Source of the DNA: Apilactobacillus apinorum
GTDB taxonomy: Bacteria > Bacillota > Bacilli > Lactobacillales > Lactobacillaceae
Length of the DNA stretch: 64,000 bases
Direction of reading: 5' to 3'
Assembly: GCF_001281175.1 (NCBI RefSeq)
Contig: NZ_KQ440396.1
Coordinates: 62,001 to 126,000, forward strand
A program made the translations under genes and the position numbers. Positions 31,486-42,608 of this stretch are shown here, piece by piece. Position 1 is the first letter of the stretch. Each line of letters begins with the position of its first letter. The notes beneath the pieces are model-generated. The model searched no databases. It was not told the DNA's origin and saw only the letters and a list, made by a program, of their open reading frames with translations.

Positions 31486-34194
31486 CTAATTCTTCTTAAA
31501 TTTTTCAATAATTTTTCTTTTTTCTAAATATTCTGGTTTTATATGATTAGGCAATAAATCAATTAAATTATTACCATAAGGTCCATCAATGACTTCTTTA
31601 TCCCTGAAATAGATGAGTGCCTTACGATTGGATGTCTTTATTACATCCTTAATTGCATCTTTAATACTTAATATGCTTAAAGGAATTGATAATCCATCGT
31701 TTGGATTACCATGCTGACTATTAATCAAATCATATTGAGCTTGTAGATATACATCATCAAATTCATTTAGTGGGAATGAATCTATAACTAAGTTATCAAT
31801 TTTCTTTCCCTTTTGGCAAATTAAATCCATTAATTCATTATTACCAATGATTATATTTTTAGAATCATTGACGATTTTCTTAACTATCTTATCATTATTA
31901 CCAATAAAATCTTGAATTAAAATCACATTTTCGTCATATACATCTGTATCACGTAAAGATTTTAGAATGTCTTTTGACCTTTTTTTAGAGTTTGTAAGAA
32001 TAAACGAATTACCATTATTATATTTCATTAACTTATTAACTTTCATTGGAATTTGTAAAGATTCATCCAAAATCAAATTAACCGAATCACTTAGATCTAA
32101 TTCGTCTTCAAACTTAATCATTCTAGTATTGCTACGGTTCAATTCTAGTTCATCATAGAAATATTGTGATCTCTTTGATGAATATATGGAACTATCCATA
32201 AAAACAATATTTTTAAACTTTTGATACAAACCATTAGATAAGATATTCGTATTTCTAATGAATCCACCAATAAATCTTCCATTATTGATATCTTTGTCGT
32301 CATTAGTTACAAAGGCAAAAGTTCTTTCTTGGTTATAAGACATAAGCTTAAATAACCTATAAACATTGTTTTCAATAAATTTACTAAATTCATTGATTTG
32401 ATCAAAAAAAGCATAAAGAATTGCTTTATCTTGTCCAGTAAAATGATTAATCGATCTTTTTAAATCATCAGCAATATCTAAAATAATTTGGTTGTTTCTA
32501 GAAATTAAATTAAATAAACTCTTTTTACTTTTTATAAATTCTTCTAATTTTTCTGTATCTGGTTTCAATATAAAACCATCAACGATTTTCTCTAGCTTAG
32601 ATTTAGAATAAAAATAGTACAAGAACTCATCTTGAAGTTCTTCGATTTGCGTACAGTTTTTAGTAAATAGATTTTCTATTTTTTTAATTAAGCTATAGTG
32701 CTTCTTTGATTTAGTAAAAATATCGTACACATTTCTATTATGACTTTGATATAACAAGTTAGTAAGATGATTAGAAATAATTTTATTATCACTAAATTTA
32801 AAATCGACGCGATATTCATCTAATGCATGTTTATTTAACTTTCTGGCATCCTTAATAACTAAATATGGATTATCTTCAGATAAATCACTATAGTTGCTTA
32901 ATAAATATTCATGAGAAACTAAAACAACGTTTGCGTTTTTAAAATCATTAGATAATTTCTTTATATAGTATCCATGATTTTGCTCATCACTAACAACGTT
33001 CAAGAAATAATTTTGATTGTTATCTTTATCTAGTTTTAATTCCCTAATATCACCAGTTTTAGTGAACGTTAGCCAAATTAAAATCTTACACTTCAAAAAT
33101 TGTGTGTTTTTAGAATTACTTTTAACTTTTAGACTATCAGAAAATTTGTCGATGTCGATGTAGTCTGAAACAGATCTAACAATCAAACTTCTAACGTCAT
33201 TTGGAATTATTTTATTTAATTTATTAACTTGTTGGACGATTGATGAGTTAGAAAGAAACTCTTTATCAGCAGCTACTACAATTTTTTGGTTATTCGTTAG
33301 TAAGTAACTTAATGGAAATAAATAACTAAAGTCATAATTAAAATCACCACTAGTTTCAATAATTGTATTAGTACTGTCATTTTGTGAATGATAATTACCA
33401 TAAATTGAATTCATTAGTTTGTTTTCTGTTTCATTGAATTCAACAATTCCCTTAAACATTTTTTCTTTTTTTCGCTTGTTATTAGGATACTTTAGTTCTT
33501 CAAATGAAGAAGAAGATTTGTATTTAATTTTTCTTATTTTCAAATCCTTGATATTAATCATTTTAGGATTATCTTCATTCTTCTTGTTACTGTATACATA
33601 TTTAAATAAATCCAAAGTATTCATTGGTAACGAAGGATTTATATCTAAGATTTGTTTGATTGTCTTTTTGGGTAAATTATCTAATTGGTGTAATAAAATA
33701 ATTAATATTTTAGCAGTTGCTAGAGCATCACTACTTGATGAGTGTGGATGTTCATGGACAATATTAAGACTTTTACTTAAATCTGTTAATTTATAACTTG
33801 GTTCTGTAGGTAATAACAATTGACTTAAGGTTACTGTATCGATTGCTTTATTATGTAGTTCTTTATGGTTTACTCTTTGAAATTCTAAATTTAAAAATGG
33901 AAAATCAAAATTGACGTTATGCGCAACAAAAATTGTACCTTCTAGTAGCTCATATATTTTATTAGCTACTTCCGCAAATGTTGGTGCGTTAACGACTGTT
34001 TGATTTGATATTCCTGTTAGTTTTGTAATTTCAGTTGGAATGTTAATTTCTGGATTAATAAACGAATTGAATGATCCAATTATTTTAGCATTTTGAATGA
34101 ACGTACAACTAAATTGAATAATTCGATTTGTATCGTTAGATTGACTACTACCGGTAGTTTCAATATCCACCACTGAAAAAATGGTTTTACTCAT
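31486..34194 (-). CDS. dinG: DinG-family protein: intact DEDDh exonuclease, eroded helicase
   Basis: A 902-residue protein. The N-terminal 3'-5' exonuclease domain is complete: Asp10 and Glu12 in VVDIETTG, Asp97 in HNVNFDFPF, and HSSSSDA with His151 and Asp156. The superfamily 2 helicase part keeps length and some framework (YLFP; VVLVSHEYLLSN) but not its motifs. The Walker A position reads ETSGDFNYD (280-288) with Tyr287 for the essential Lys, and DEAH reads KDAR (448-451). The C-terminal arginine-finger region is also unrecognisable. It is therefore predicted to be an exonuclease without ATPase activity. It is the first gene of dinG-ypmB-dnaD. Confidence 0.88.
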   Translation of the reverse strand: MSKTIFSVVDIETTGSSQSNDTNRIIQFSCTFIQNAKIIGSFNSFINPEINIPTEITKLTGISNQTVVNAPTFAEVANKIYELLEGTIFVAHNVNFDFPFLNLEFQRVNHKELHNKAIDTVTLSQLLLPTEPSYKLTDLSKSLNIVHEHPHSSSSDALATAKILIILLHQLDNLPKKTIKQILDINPSLPMNTLDLFKYVYSNKKNEDNPKMINIKDLKIRKIKYKSSSSFEELKYPNNKRKKEKMFKGIVEFNETENKLMNSIYGNYHSQNDSTNTIIETSGDFNYDFSYLFPLSYLLTNNQKIVVAADKEFLSNSSIVQQVNKLNKIIPNDVRSLIVRSVSDYIDIDKFSDSLKVKSNSKNTQFLKCKILIWLTFTKTGDIRELKLDKDNNQNYFLNVVSDEQNHGYYIKKLSNDFKNANVVLVSHEYLLSNYSDLSEDNPYLVIKDARKLNKHALDEYRVDFKFSDNKIISNHLTNLLYQSHNRNVYDIFTKSKKHYSLIKKIENLFTKNCTQIEELQDEFLYYFYSKSKLEKIVDGFILKPDTEKLEEFIKSKKSLFNLISRNNQIILDIADDLKRSINHFTGQDKAILYAFFDQINEFSKFIENNVYRLFKLMSYNQERTFAFVTNDDKDINNGRFIGGFIRNTNILSNGLYQKFKNIVFMDSSIYSSKRSQYFYDELELNRSNTRMIKFEDELDLSDSVNLILDESLQIPMKVNKLMKYNNGNSFILTNSKKRSKDILKSLRDTDVYDENVILIQDFIGNNDKIVKKIVNDSKNIIIGNNELMDLICQKGKKIDNLVIDSFPLNEFDDVYLQAQYDLINSQHGNPNDGLSIPLSILSIKDAIKDVIKTSNRKALIYFRDKEVIDGPYGNNLIDLLPNHIKPEYLEKRKIIEKFKKN

Positions 34195-34353
34195 AATTAG
34201 TTCACCAATCTTTCAAAAAATACTTAACTTAATGATACTACATTTCATACCGTTATATCTATTAATTTAAAACCATAATCTACTAAATTTAAGTTATTTT
34301 TATTCTGTCACTTTTATGATAATATTAAAATCAAGAGAAAGTGAGCGATAACA

Positions 34354-35283
34354 TTGACAAATCAAGCAATCGGACATAGTCACGCTAAAATAATTTTAAT
34401 GGGTGAACACAGTGTTGTATATGGTCAACCTGCAATTGCCCTTCCTATACCCAAAATAGACTTAAACGTTAAAATTGTTGAAAAAAATAGCGGTATATTC
34501 GTAAATAGCAAATATTACGTTGGCGATATAAATAATATTCCTAATGATTTATTAGGAATCAAAAATTTAATCAATGATACTTTGCATAAGTTAAATAAAG
34601 AAGCTTCTTGTTTTGAAATGACAATTGAAAGTTCCATTCCATCAGAAAGAGGAATGGGTTCTTCAGCTGCGACATCAGTAGCGATTGTTAAATCCTTATA
34701 TAATTATTTCAATAAACCTTTAGATAAGGACACATTACTAGAATTAAGCAATATTGAAGAAACTATCACTCATGGTAATCCATCCGGATTAGATACTGCT
34801 ACTGCTGGATCAGACAATCCAGTTTGGTTTATTCGTAATCGTGTCTTAAATGAAATTGATTTCAATCTAAACGCTGTCCTAGTTATAGCAGATTCAGGAA
34901 TCAAAGGAAGAACAGATATTGCTATAAACTATGTTAAGCAACAATTAACACATAAGAATAAAGAAACAATGGGATCTATTAAACATATCGGTGAGCTAGT
35001 TACAAAAGCTAAGCACGATATTGAGAATGATAATCCATGCGAACTAGGACTTTTAATGTCTGAAAATCAAAAAGAACTAAAAAATCTAAAAGTAAGCAAT
35101 GATAAAATAGATGAATTAGTTGAAATCGCCAATCGTAATGGCTCTTTAGGAACAAAATTAACCGGTAGCGGATTAGGTGGTTGTATCATTGCACTAGCTA
35201 AAGATATGAATGATGCTAAAACAATTGAAAATGCCCTATTAAAAGCTGGAGCATTGGAAACATGGATTCAACCTTTTAATTAA
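34354..35283 (+). CDS. mvk: Mevalonate kinase
   Basis: Phosphorylates mevalonate in isoprenoid synthesis. GHMP kinase motifs: KIILMGEHSVVYGQPA near the N terminus, SERGMGSSAATSVA (the ATP loop, about 95-108), HGNPSGLDTAT, and the C-terminal KLTGSGLGGC. Length is 309. The start is TTG 34354 after AGAAAGTGAG. It is the first gene of the four-gene mevalonate operon and divergent from dinG. Confidence 0.95.
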   Translation: MTNQAIGHSHAKIILMGEHSVVYGQPAIALPIPKIDLNVKIVEKNSGIFVNSKYYVGDINNIPNDLLGIKNLINDTLHKLNKEASCFEMTIESSIPSERGMGSSAATSVAIVKSLYNYFNKPLDKDTLLELSNIEETITHGNPSGLDTATAGSDNPVWFIRNRVLNEIDFNLNAVLVIADSGIKGRTDIAINYVKQQLTHKNKETMGSIKHIGELVTKAKHDIENDNPCELGLLMSENQKELKNLKVSNDKIDELVEIANRNGSLGTKLTGSGLGGCIIALAKDMNDAKTIENALLKAGALETWIQPFN

Positions 35284-35302
35284 AATCATTATGGAGGATA
35301 AG

Positions 35303-36277
35303 ATGGAAAATATAGGACAAAAATACACAGCTAGAGCACATACCAATATTGCGTTAGTTAAATATTGGGGAAAAGAAAATGAAGAATTAATCATTCCTGC
35401 GAATAGTAGTATTTCTTTAACTCTAGATGAATTTTATACAGATACATCAGTAATATTTGACTCTACCCTTCAACAAGATATGATTACAATTAACAGTGAA
35501 ATAGTTAACGATGAAAAAATCAGCAAATTTTTAGACATTATTAGACATAAGTCTGGAATTAACTTATTCGCAAAAGTCGAATCAATAAACCATGTGCCAA
35601 ATTCAGCTGGGTTAGCTTCATCTGCTTCGGCTTATGCCGCTCTCGCAACAGCGGGAAGCAAAGCTGCAGGATTAGACCTGTCAGATAAAGAACTATCAAT
35701 GTTAGCAAGACGTGGGTCGGGTTCAGCAACAAGGTCTATTTTTGGAGGATTTGCTGCCTGGAATAAAGGTACTGATGACCAAACTTCATATGGATATAGC
35801 ATTGAAGATCCGGTAAAAATGGACATAAACATGATTGCTATCGTTCTAAATAATAGTCCCAAAAAGATAAGTAGTAGATTAGGCATGAAGATTTCTTATG
35901 AAACCTCCCCTTTTTACGATAGTTGGATAAAACAAACTAATGAAGATTTTGAAACAATTCAAAATGCCATTACAAACGGAGATTTCTCAACATTAGGACA
36001 AACTGCTGAACTTAACGCCATGAGAATGCATTCTTTAACTTTAAGTGCTAATCCTTCATACTTATATTTAAATAAAGATAGCTTACTTGTTATCGAAATG
36101 GTAAAAGGGCTTAGAGATAAAGGCATCGAATGTTACTACACTATGGATGCGGGGCCTAACGTTAAAATAATTTGTCAAAAGAAAAATATCAAAGCAATTG
36201 TCGATAATTTATCAAATCAATTTTCACAAGACCAAATCAAAGTATCCGGTCCTGGAGAAAAAGTTAAATTAATTTGA
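35303..36277 (+). CDS. mvaD: Diphosphomevalonate decarboxylase
   Basis: ATP-dependent decarboxylation of mevalonate diphosphate to isopentenyl diphosphate. Signatures: ARAHTNIALVKYWGKE at the N terminus, NSAGLASSASAYAALA (phosphate loop), GSGSATRSIFGGF and YTMDAGPNVK with the catalytic Asp. The frame opens at ATG 35291, but GGAGG (35293-35297) lies 5 bases before ATG 35303, so that start is chosen, giving 324 residues. It follows mvk by about 20 bases. Confidence 0.95.
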   Translation: MENIGQKYTARAHTNIALVKYWGKENEELIIPANSSISLTLDEFYTDTSVIFDSTLQQDMITINSEIVNDEKISKFLDIIRHKSGINLFAKVESINHVPNSAGLASSASAYAALATAGSKAAGLDLSDKELSMLARRGSGSATRSIFGGFAAWNKGTDDQTSYGYSIEDPVKMDINMIAIVLNNSPKKISSRLGMKISYETSPFYDSWIKQTNEDFETIQNAITNGDFSTLGQTAELNAMRMHSLTLSANPSYLYLNKDSLLVIEMVKGLRDKGIECYYTMDAGPNVKIICQKKNIKAIVDNLSNQFSQDQIKVSGPGEKVKLI

Positions 36278-36291
36278 AAGGACTAATTTCA

Positions 36292-37350
36292 ATGATTTCA
36301 GTAAAAGCACCAGGAAAATTATATATTGCTGGTGAATATGCCGTTGTAGAAAGTGGCACTCCCGCTATTATTGCTGCGGTTGATCAATACATAACTGCAA
36401 CAATAAAAGAATCAGAAAGTAAATATGGCCAAATCAATTCTGATCAATATGACAATCCAATCAAATGGAATATAGAAAATGATTCACTACATCTATTGGA
36501 TGATGATGAATCTTTTGCATATGTTATCTCAGCAATGAAGGTTATGAATGATTACATTTCAGAATTGAATATTAATAAAAAATTATTTGATATAGAATTA
36601 AATAGTACTTTAAACAGTACTGATGGAAAAAAATATGGCCTTGGATCATCTGCTGCTGTTACTGTTGTTATTGTAAAAGCAATTAATAAATTTTATGATT
36701 TAAACTTATCCCCACTACAAATTTTTAAGTTATCTGCAATTGCTCACTTAAAGGTGCAAGGGAACGGATCTCTTGGTGATGTTGCAGCTAGTAGCTTTGG
36801 TGGATGGATTTCATATAGCTCTTTTGATAAAGAATGGCTCAAAAACAGTTCTCTATCAATATTAGAAATAATAAATACATCTTGGCCGGATTTATTTATA
36901 TCTCCACTAACCCCACCTTCTGACTTAAAACTATTAATTGGATGGACAGGAACACCCGCTTCTACTCATAATTTGTTAGATCAGGTGAAAAAAGATTCTA
37001 ACGCTGGGACATATAATCAATTTATTGAATCCAGCAAAAAATGCATTTTAAAAATGATTGATGGATTTGAAAAGAAAGACATTGAAGTAATAAAACAACA
37101 AATAAGAGAAAACCGTAAAATCATTAAATCTCTATCTACCTCAACCGGAGTTGATATAGAAACAAATCAACTTTCTAATCTTTGTGAAATTGTGGAGTCA
37201 TATAATGGAGCAGGAAAATCATCAGGTGCCGGTGGTGGTGATTGTGGAATCGCAATTATTGAAGAAAATGATTCCATTAAATTGATTGAAAATGAATGGA
37301 GAAGAAATAATATTATTCCATTACATTTAAACATTGCTGAAAAGGAGTAA
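36292..37350 (+). CDS. mvaK2: Phosphomevalonate kinase
   Basis: Phosphorylates mevalonate-5-phosphate, the step between Mvk and MvaD. GHMP family: ISVKAPGKLYIAGEYAVVE, then YGLGSSAAVTVVIVKA, GWISYSSFD, and the C-terminal GAGKSSGAGGGDCGIA. Length is about 352. A TTG at 36274 begins a longer frame, but the ribosome site GAAAGGA (36276-36282) supports ATG 36292. It overlaps no neighbour and is followed by fni after 2 bases. Confidence 0.94.
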   Translation: MISVKAPGKLYIAGEYAVVESGTPAIIAAVDQYITATIKESESKYGQINSDQYDNPIKWNIENDSLHLLDDDESFAYVISAMKVMNDYISELNINKKLFDIELNSTLNSTDGKKYGLGSSAAVTVVIVKAINKFYDLNLSPLQIFKLSAIAHLKVQGNGSLGDVAASSFGGWISYSSFDKEWLKNSSLSILEIINTSWPDLFISPLTPPSDLKLLIGWTGTPASTHNLLDQVKKDSNAGTYNQFIESSKKCILKMIDGFEKKDIEVIKQQIRENRKIIKSLSTSTGVDIETNQLSNLCEIVESYNGAGKSSGAGGGDCGIAIIEENDSIKLIENEWRRNNIIPLHLNIAEKE

Positions 37351-37352
37351 AT

Positions 37353-38396
37353 ATGGTTAATAGACAATCACACAGAAAAGATGAACACGTATCTCTAGCA
37401 ATCAAATTTTATGATCCACAAAGCCATGCGGGGTTCGATCATTTACGATTTATTCATCAAGGAATTCCAGAAATAAATCTAAATGAAGTTAATCTAAACA
37501 GTCATATTGATAAAATTAAATTAGACTTACCCTTCTATATTGAGGCAATGACTGGTGGTAGTGAATACACTAAAAAATTAAACCAAAGTCTTGCTAAAAT
37601 TGCGAAAGAAACCGGTATTGCAATGGCTACTGGTTCTCAAAGTGTTGCTTTAAAGGATTCCAGCTTATCTGACTCGTTTAGTATTGTTAGAGAAACGAAT
37701 CCAAATGGAATCATTTTTTCTAATATTGGTGCTTCAGTTGACTTAAAAAACGCTAAGAAAGCAATCGATATGATGGATTCTAATGCATTGGAAATTCATA
37801 TCAATACTCCTCAAGAAATCATCATGCCAGAAGGAGATCGTGAGTTTAACTGGATTGATAATATTAAAGACATTAATCAAAATTTAGAAGTTCCTGTAAT
37901 CGTTAAGGAAGTTGGTTTTGGTATGAGTTACGAAACAATCCAACAATTGATTAACAACGGGATTAAGAATATAAATATTAGTGGCAAAGGTGGTACTAAT
38001 TTTAGTAAAATTGAAAATTACCGTCGTAAAGAACAAGAACTAACTTACCTTTCTGACTGGGGTCAAACTACTGTTGAATCACTTCTAGAAGTTAAAAAAG
38101 CTAAAGTTTCTAACGATGTAACAATAATTGCTTCAGGTGGTATTAGAACACCTCTAGATGCTGCAAAGGCAATCGCTCTAGGAGCAGATGCAATCGGTAT
38201 GGCCGCCCCTATCTTATATTCACTAATCAAAAATGGCGAAGACGAAACCATCAAGTTTATTAACGATTTTAAAGACGGACTAATAAATATTATGACAATG
38301 CTAGGATGCAATAATATTGAAGATTTAAAGCAGGTCAAAATGCTTGTAGATCCGCAACTTCAAAATTATATTAACCAACGAAACATTCCCTATTAA
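37353..38396 (+). CDS. fni: Isopentenyl-diphosphate delta-isomerase, type 2 (FMN-dependent)
   Basis: Interconverts IPP and DMAPP using reduced FMN. The 347-residue TIM barrel shows RKDEHVSLA near the N terminus, LPFYIEAMTGGS, ATGSQSVAL, the HINTPQEIIMPEGDR catalytic region with Gln and Glu metal site, ISGKGGTNF and ASGGIRTPLDAAKAIALGAD for FMN phosphate. It is the last gene of the mevalonate operon, starting 2 bases after the previous stop and ending at a terminator. Confidence 0.96.
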   Translation: MVNRQSHRKDEHVSLAIKFYDPQSHAGFDHLRFIHQGIPEINLNEVNLNSHIDKIKLDLPFYIEAMTGGSEYTKKLNQSLAKIAKETGIAMATGSQSVALKDSSLSDSFSIVRETNPNGIIFSNIGASVDLKNAKKAIDMMDSNALEIHINTPQEIIMPEGDREFNWIDNIKDINQNLEVPVIVKEVGFGMSYETIQQLINNGIKNINISGKGGTNFSKIENYRRKEQELTYLSDWGQTTVESLLEVKKAKVSNDVTIIASGGIRTPLDAAKAIALGADAIGMAAPILYSLIKNGEDETIKFINDFKDGLINIMTMLGCNNIEDLKQVKMLVDPQLQNYINQRNIPY

Positions 38397-38398
38397 TT

Positions 38399-38432
38399 AG
38401 CAAGCGGTTTTTGCTTGCTTTTTCTTTTTTAT
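38399..38432 (+). terminator. Terminator of the mevalonate operon
   Basis: AGCAAGC (38399-38405) pairs with GCTTGCT (38413-38419), followed by a T-rich run. Confidence 0.82.
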
Positions 38433-38470
38433 TTTTTAAGTTAAAGTAACTTTTTACTTGTAACCAATAA

Positions 38471-38503
38471 ATAAAAAAGAGAAGTACTTATTGCACTCCT
38501 CTT
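38471..38503 (-). terminator. Terminator of the rsmF-like gene
   Basis: Read on the minus strand AGAGGAGT (38502-38495) pairs with ACTTCTCT (38485-38478), one wobble pair, followed by six T residues. Confidence 0.75.
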
Positions 38504-38514
38504 AACATCTTTAT

Positions 38515-39855
38515 TTAAATATTAAATCTTAAACCTTTAGGGAAGAAATTCTTTACCGTTCCATTAACAACTTTTCCAAATGCTACTGGTTGTTTTTTAT
38601 AAATTAGTTGGTACCATCCCTTGCTTAAACTTTGATCACAACTAATCGTATCGCCATGGACATATTGTTTCCAATCATCTTCCGTTATCTCTAATCGATT
38701 AACTACTTCATCTGAATGTAATGCCAAAGCAAGTGCATAGCTAGGTTCAAAACGTTTCTTTTTAATAGTTCCTAGATGCAATCCTGGTCTCATTACCTTT
38801 AATCCCTTTAGGTCAGGTAAAGTATTATCAAAACTATATAATTGGTCTCCAAACAGGATTAAATGTTTGGGATCAAAATTAACTAGATTAGTCTGTTTGA
38901 ATTCATCCCATAACTTCTTATCATCTTGAGTTAAGTTTCCTTGTAATCGGTGTTTGATCTTTTTAGCACTACCATTGTCATTACTGGATAGCTTAGAAAT
39001 AAAGTGGCCTTCTCCTTTAAAATGATTAGGGAATAATCTAACTGTATTAGTTAAATCTTGATTGCCATTTGCCCAATCAGGCTTTCCATCAACCATCCCT
39101 TCATATTTGCGGATTGGTTCAATTGTGAAGTCAAATTCATCATGCATCCATTCAACAATTTGTTCATCTTCTTCTGGAGCAAAGGTACAAGTTGAATAAA
39201 TGATTTTACCGCCTGGTTTAAGCATCTTAACTGCTTGTTCAATGATTTCTTTTTGTCTAATTGCGCATTCCACTGGATATTCAGCATTCCAATATTTAAT
39301 AGCATCATTATTCTTTCTAAACATTCCTTCACCAGAACATGGTGCATCAATCAGAATTTTATCAAAGAATCTAGGAAAGTGTTTAGCTAGATTATTAGGG
39401 TTTTCGTTTAAAATTAAGGCATTGCGAATTCCAAATCGTTCAACGTTTTCAACTAATACTTTAGCTCGTTTATAATCAATTTCATTAGTGACTAATAAGC
39501 CTTGATTTTGCATGTAACTAGCAACGTGGGTGGTCTTTCCACCAGGAGAGGCACATAAATCTAGAACATAATCACCGGGGGTAATATCAGCAACTTCTCC
39601 TACATACATTGCACTGGGTTCTTGAGAATAAATGGCACCACTTTGATGTTCGACACTTTTTCCATTAACATCCCCATAATAGCCATATTGGCAATAATCA
39701 ATTGCGTCTTCGGCATTTTCTGTTACGACATATTCTTTTAATGGATTAACTCGATATCCTGGGTTAGTTTCTTGATCCAAACTCTTAAAAAAGGAGTCTG
39801 CATCATCACCCATTAATTTTTGATATTTATTTTTAAAATCTGCTGGTAATTCCAC
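38515..39855 (-). CDS. rsmF: RsmF-like rRNA (cytosine-C5)-methyltransferase, NOL1/NOP2/Sun family
   Basis: Methylates cytosine in 16S rRNA using SAM. The 446-residue protein carries the SAM loop DLCASPGGKTTHVA, DAPCSGEGMFRKN with the releasing Cys, and STCTFAPEEDE with the nucleophilic Cys. A C-terminal RsmF_methylt/PUA-like region follows (YALALHSDE; KGWYQLIYKKQPVAFGK). It is a single-gene unit between two terminators. Confidence 0.92.
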   Translation of the reverse strand: MELPADFKNKYQKLMGDDADSFFKSLDQETNPGYRVNPLKEYVVTENAEDAIDYCQYGYYGDVNGKSVEHQSGAIYSQEPSAMYVGEVADITPGDYVLDLCASPGGKTTHVASYMQNQGLLVTNEIDYKRAKVLVENVERFGIRNALILNENPNNLAKHFPRFFDKILIDAPCSGEGMFRKNNDAIKYWNAEYPVECAIRQKEIIEQAVKMLKPGGKIIYSTCTFAPEEDEQIVEWMHDEFDFTIEPIRKYEGMVDGKPDWANGNQDLTNTVRLFPNHFKGEGHFISKLSSNDNGSAKKIKHRLQGNLTQDDKKLWDEFKQTNLVNFDPKHLILFGDQLYSFDNTLPDLKGLKVMRPGLHLGTIKKKRFEPSYALALALHSDEVVNRLEITEDDWKQYVHGDTISCDQSLSKGWYQLIYKKQPVAFGKVVNGTVKNFFPKGLRFNI

Positions 39856-39942
39856 TTGGATACTCCTTTTTACATTGACTTACAATTTTTTATTAGTTAA
39901 CATATTACTATTATATTTTTTTACGTGAGGTGAAACAACTAT

Positions 39943-40748
39943 ATGGATAAGAAACTTATCGCAATTGATTTAGATGGAACTACTTTAAACAATAATTCCG
40001 AAGTTTCACAAAAAACTGTTAATACTCTAAATAAGGTAATGGATTTAGGACATGTTGTCAATATTGTAACAGGTCGTCCCCCTCGTTTAGTTACAGATAT
40101 CTATAACGAAATCGGCTTAGACAATCCGCTAATTAGCTTTAACGGAAGTCTTGGTTATAACCCATTAGCAAAGTGGAATCATGCATACGAATATAACATT
40201 GAAAAAGATGTCGTTTTTGATATCTTAAACCATGCTGACGAATTAGGTATTAACTTAATGGCCGTTGAGGGAAAACAACTATTTTTAGCTAATCGTGAAG
40301 CTGATGATGAAATTGGATTTTTCCCAACTCATTTAGCTCCTGAAGAATTTATAACAGAAGAAAACTTAACGGAAGATCCTGTCTGTTTAACATTACAAAT
40401 TAGCCCTGATAAAATGAGTAAATTTGTGGATTACATTAATGATAATTACGGTGATACATTACAAATTTCTCCTTGGGGGGGTCCTGATTCTATTGTAGAA
40501 TTAGCTGCTAAGGACATTTCTAAAAAGACTGGTTTAGAAGTACTATCTGATTATTATGGCATTAGCCAAGATAACATTATCGCCTTTGGTGATGAATTTA
40601 ATGATGAAACTATGCTGAAATATGCTGGATTAGGTGTTGCTATGAAAAATGGTCAACCTAAGATTAAAGCATTAGCTGATGACATCACTGAATATGATAA
40701 TGATCAAAATGGCTTAGCTAGATATCTAGAAAAATATTTTGAAATATA

Positions 40749-40749
<1 letters not shown>
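39943..40749 (+). CDS. HAD superfamily (Cof-type) phosphatase
   Basis: A 268-residue cytosolic phosphatase of the HAD IIB (Cof) subfamily. Motif I is AIDLDGTTLNN with nucleophile Asp8 and acid Asp10, motif II is VTGRP, motif III includes KDISKKTG, and motif IV is FGDEFNDETML. These enzymes dephosphorylate sugar phosphates or cofactor precursors; the substrate here is unknown. It is convergent with glpK. Confidence 0.9.
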
Positions 40750-42292
<1,543 letters not shown>

Positions 42293-42301
42293 TTAATCTA
42301 A

Positions 42302-42490
42302 TTAAGCTTCGTCACTCTTTAATTTTCCAGCAACACTGTAGTTATTCTTCTTCATTTCGTTCAATACGATATGAACATGTTCAGCTGGAGCACCAGTATT
42401 TTTAACAATTGCAGCAGTTACATCAGCTACAAGTCCTTTTAGTTGTTCTTCGTTTCTTCCTTCAATTAAATCAATATGTACTAATGGCAT
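42302..42490 (-). CDS. dmpI: 4-oxalocrotonate tautomerase family protein
   Basis: A 62-residue tautomerase-superfamily protein. The sequence begins MPLVHIDLIEGR, so Pro is exposed at position 1 after Met removal, as required for catalysis. A longer frame from an upstream ATG exists, but AGGAG 7 bases before ATG 42490 and the need for Pro1 fix the start. The physiological substrate in lactobacilli is unknown. It is followed by glpK after 18 bases. Confidence 0.88.
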   Translation of the reverse strand: MPLVHIDLIEGRNEEQLKGLVADVTAAIVKNTGAPAEHVHIVLNEMKKNNYSVAGKLKSDEA

Positions 42491-42521
42491 AATCATTCTC
42501 CTAACTCTGTATTTTAGTCTG

Positions 42522-42550
42522 ATTATACTTTAAATGCCTATATAGTTCAA
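42522..42550 (-). promoter_or_regulatory. Promoter of dmpI-glpK
   Basis: On the minus strand TTGAAC (42550-42545), 17 bases, then TATAAT (42527-42522), a near-consensus housekeeping promoter. Its -35 box overlaps that of the divergent pepD promoter. Confidence 0.75.
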
Positions 42551-42574
42551 TTTTTAACCTAGTTAATGTACAAT
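42546..42574 (+). promoter_or_regulatory. Promoter of the C69 dipeptidase gene
   Basis: TTCAAT (42546-42551), 17 bases, TACAAT (42569-42574), 34 bases before the start codon. The -35 box shares five bases with the divergent dmpI promoter. Confidence 0.6.
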
Positions 42575-42608
42575 AAATTAAATACATAAAAAAAGAGGAA
42601 GTGTAATA

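Noticed and set aside
33419-33796. 125-residue plus-strand frame inside dinG
   Set aside because: Antisense to a continuous DinG reading frame, leucine/serine-rich without motifs; typical AT-rich shadow.
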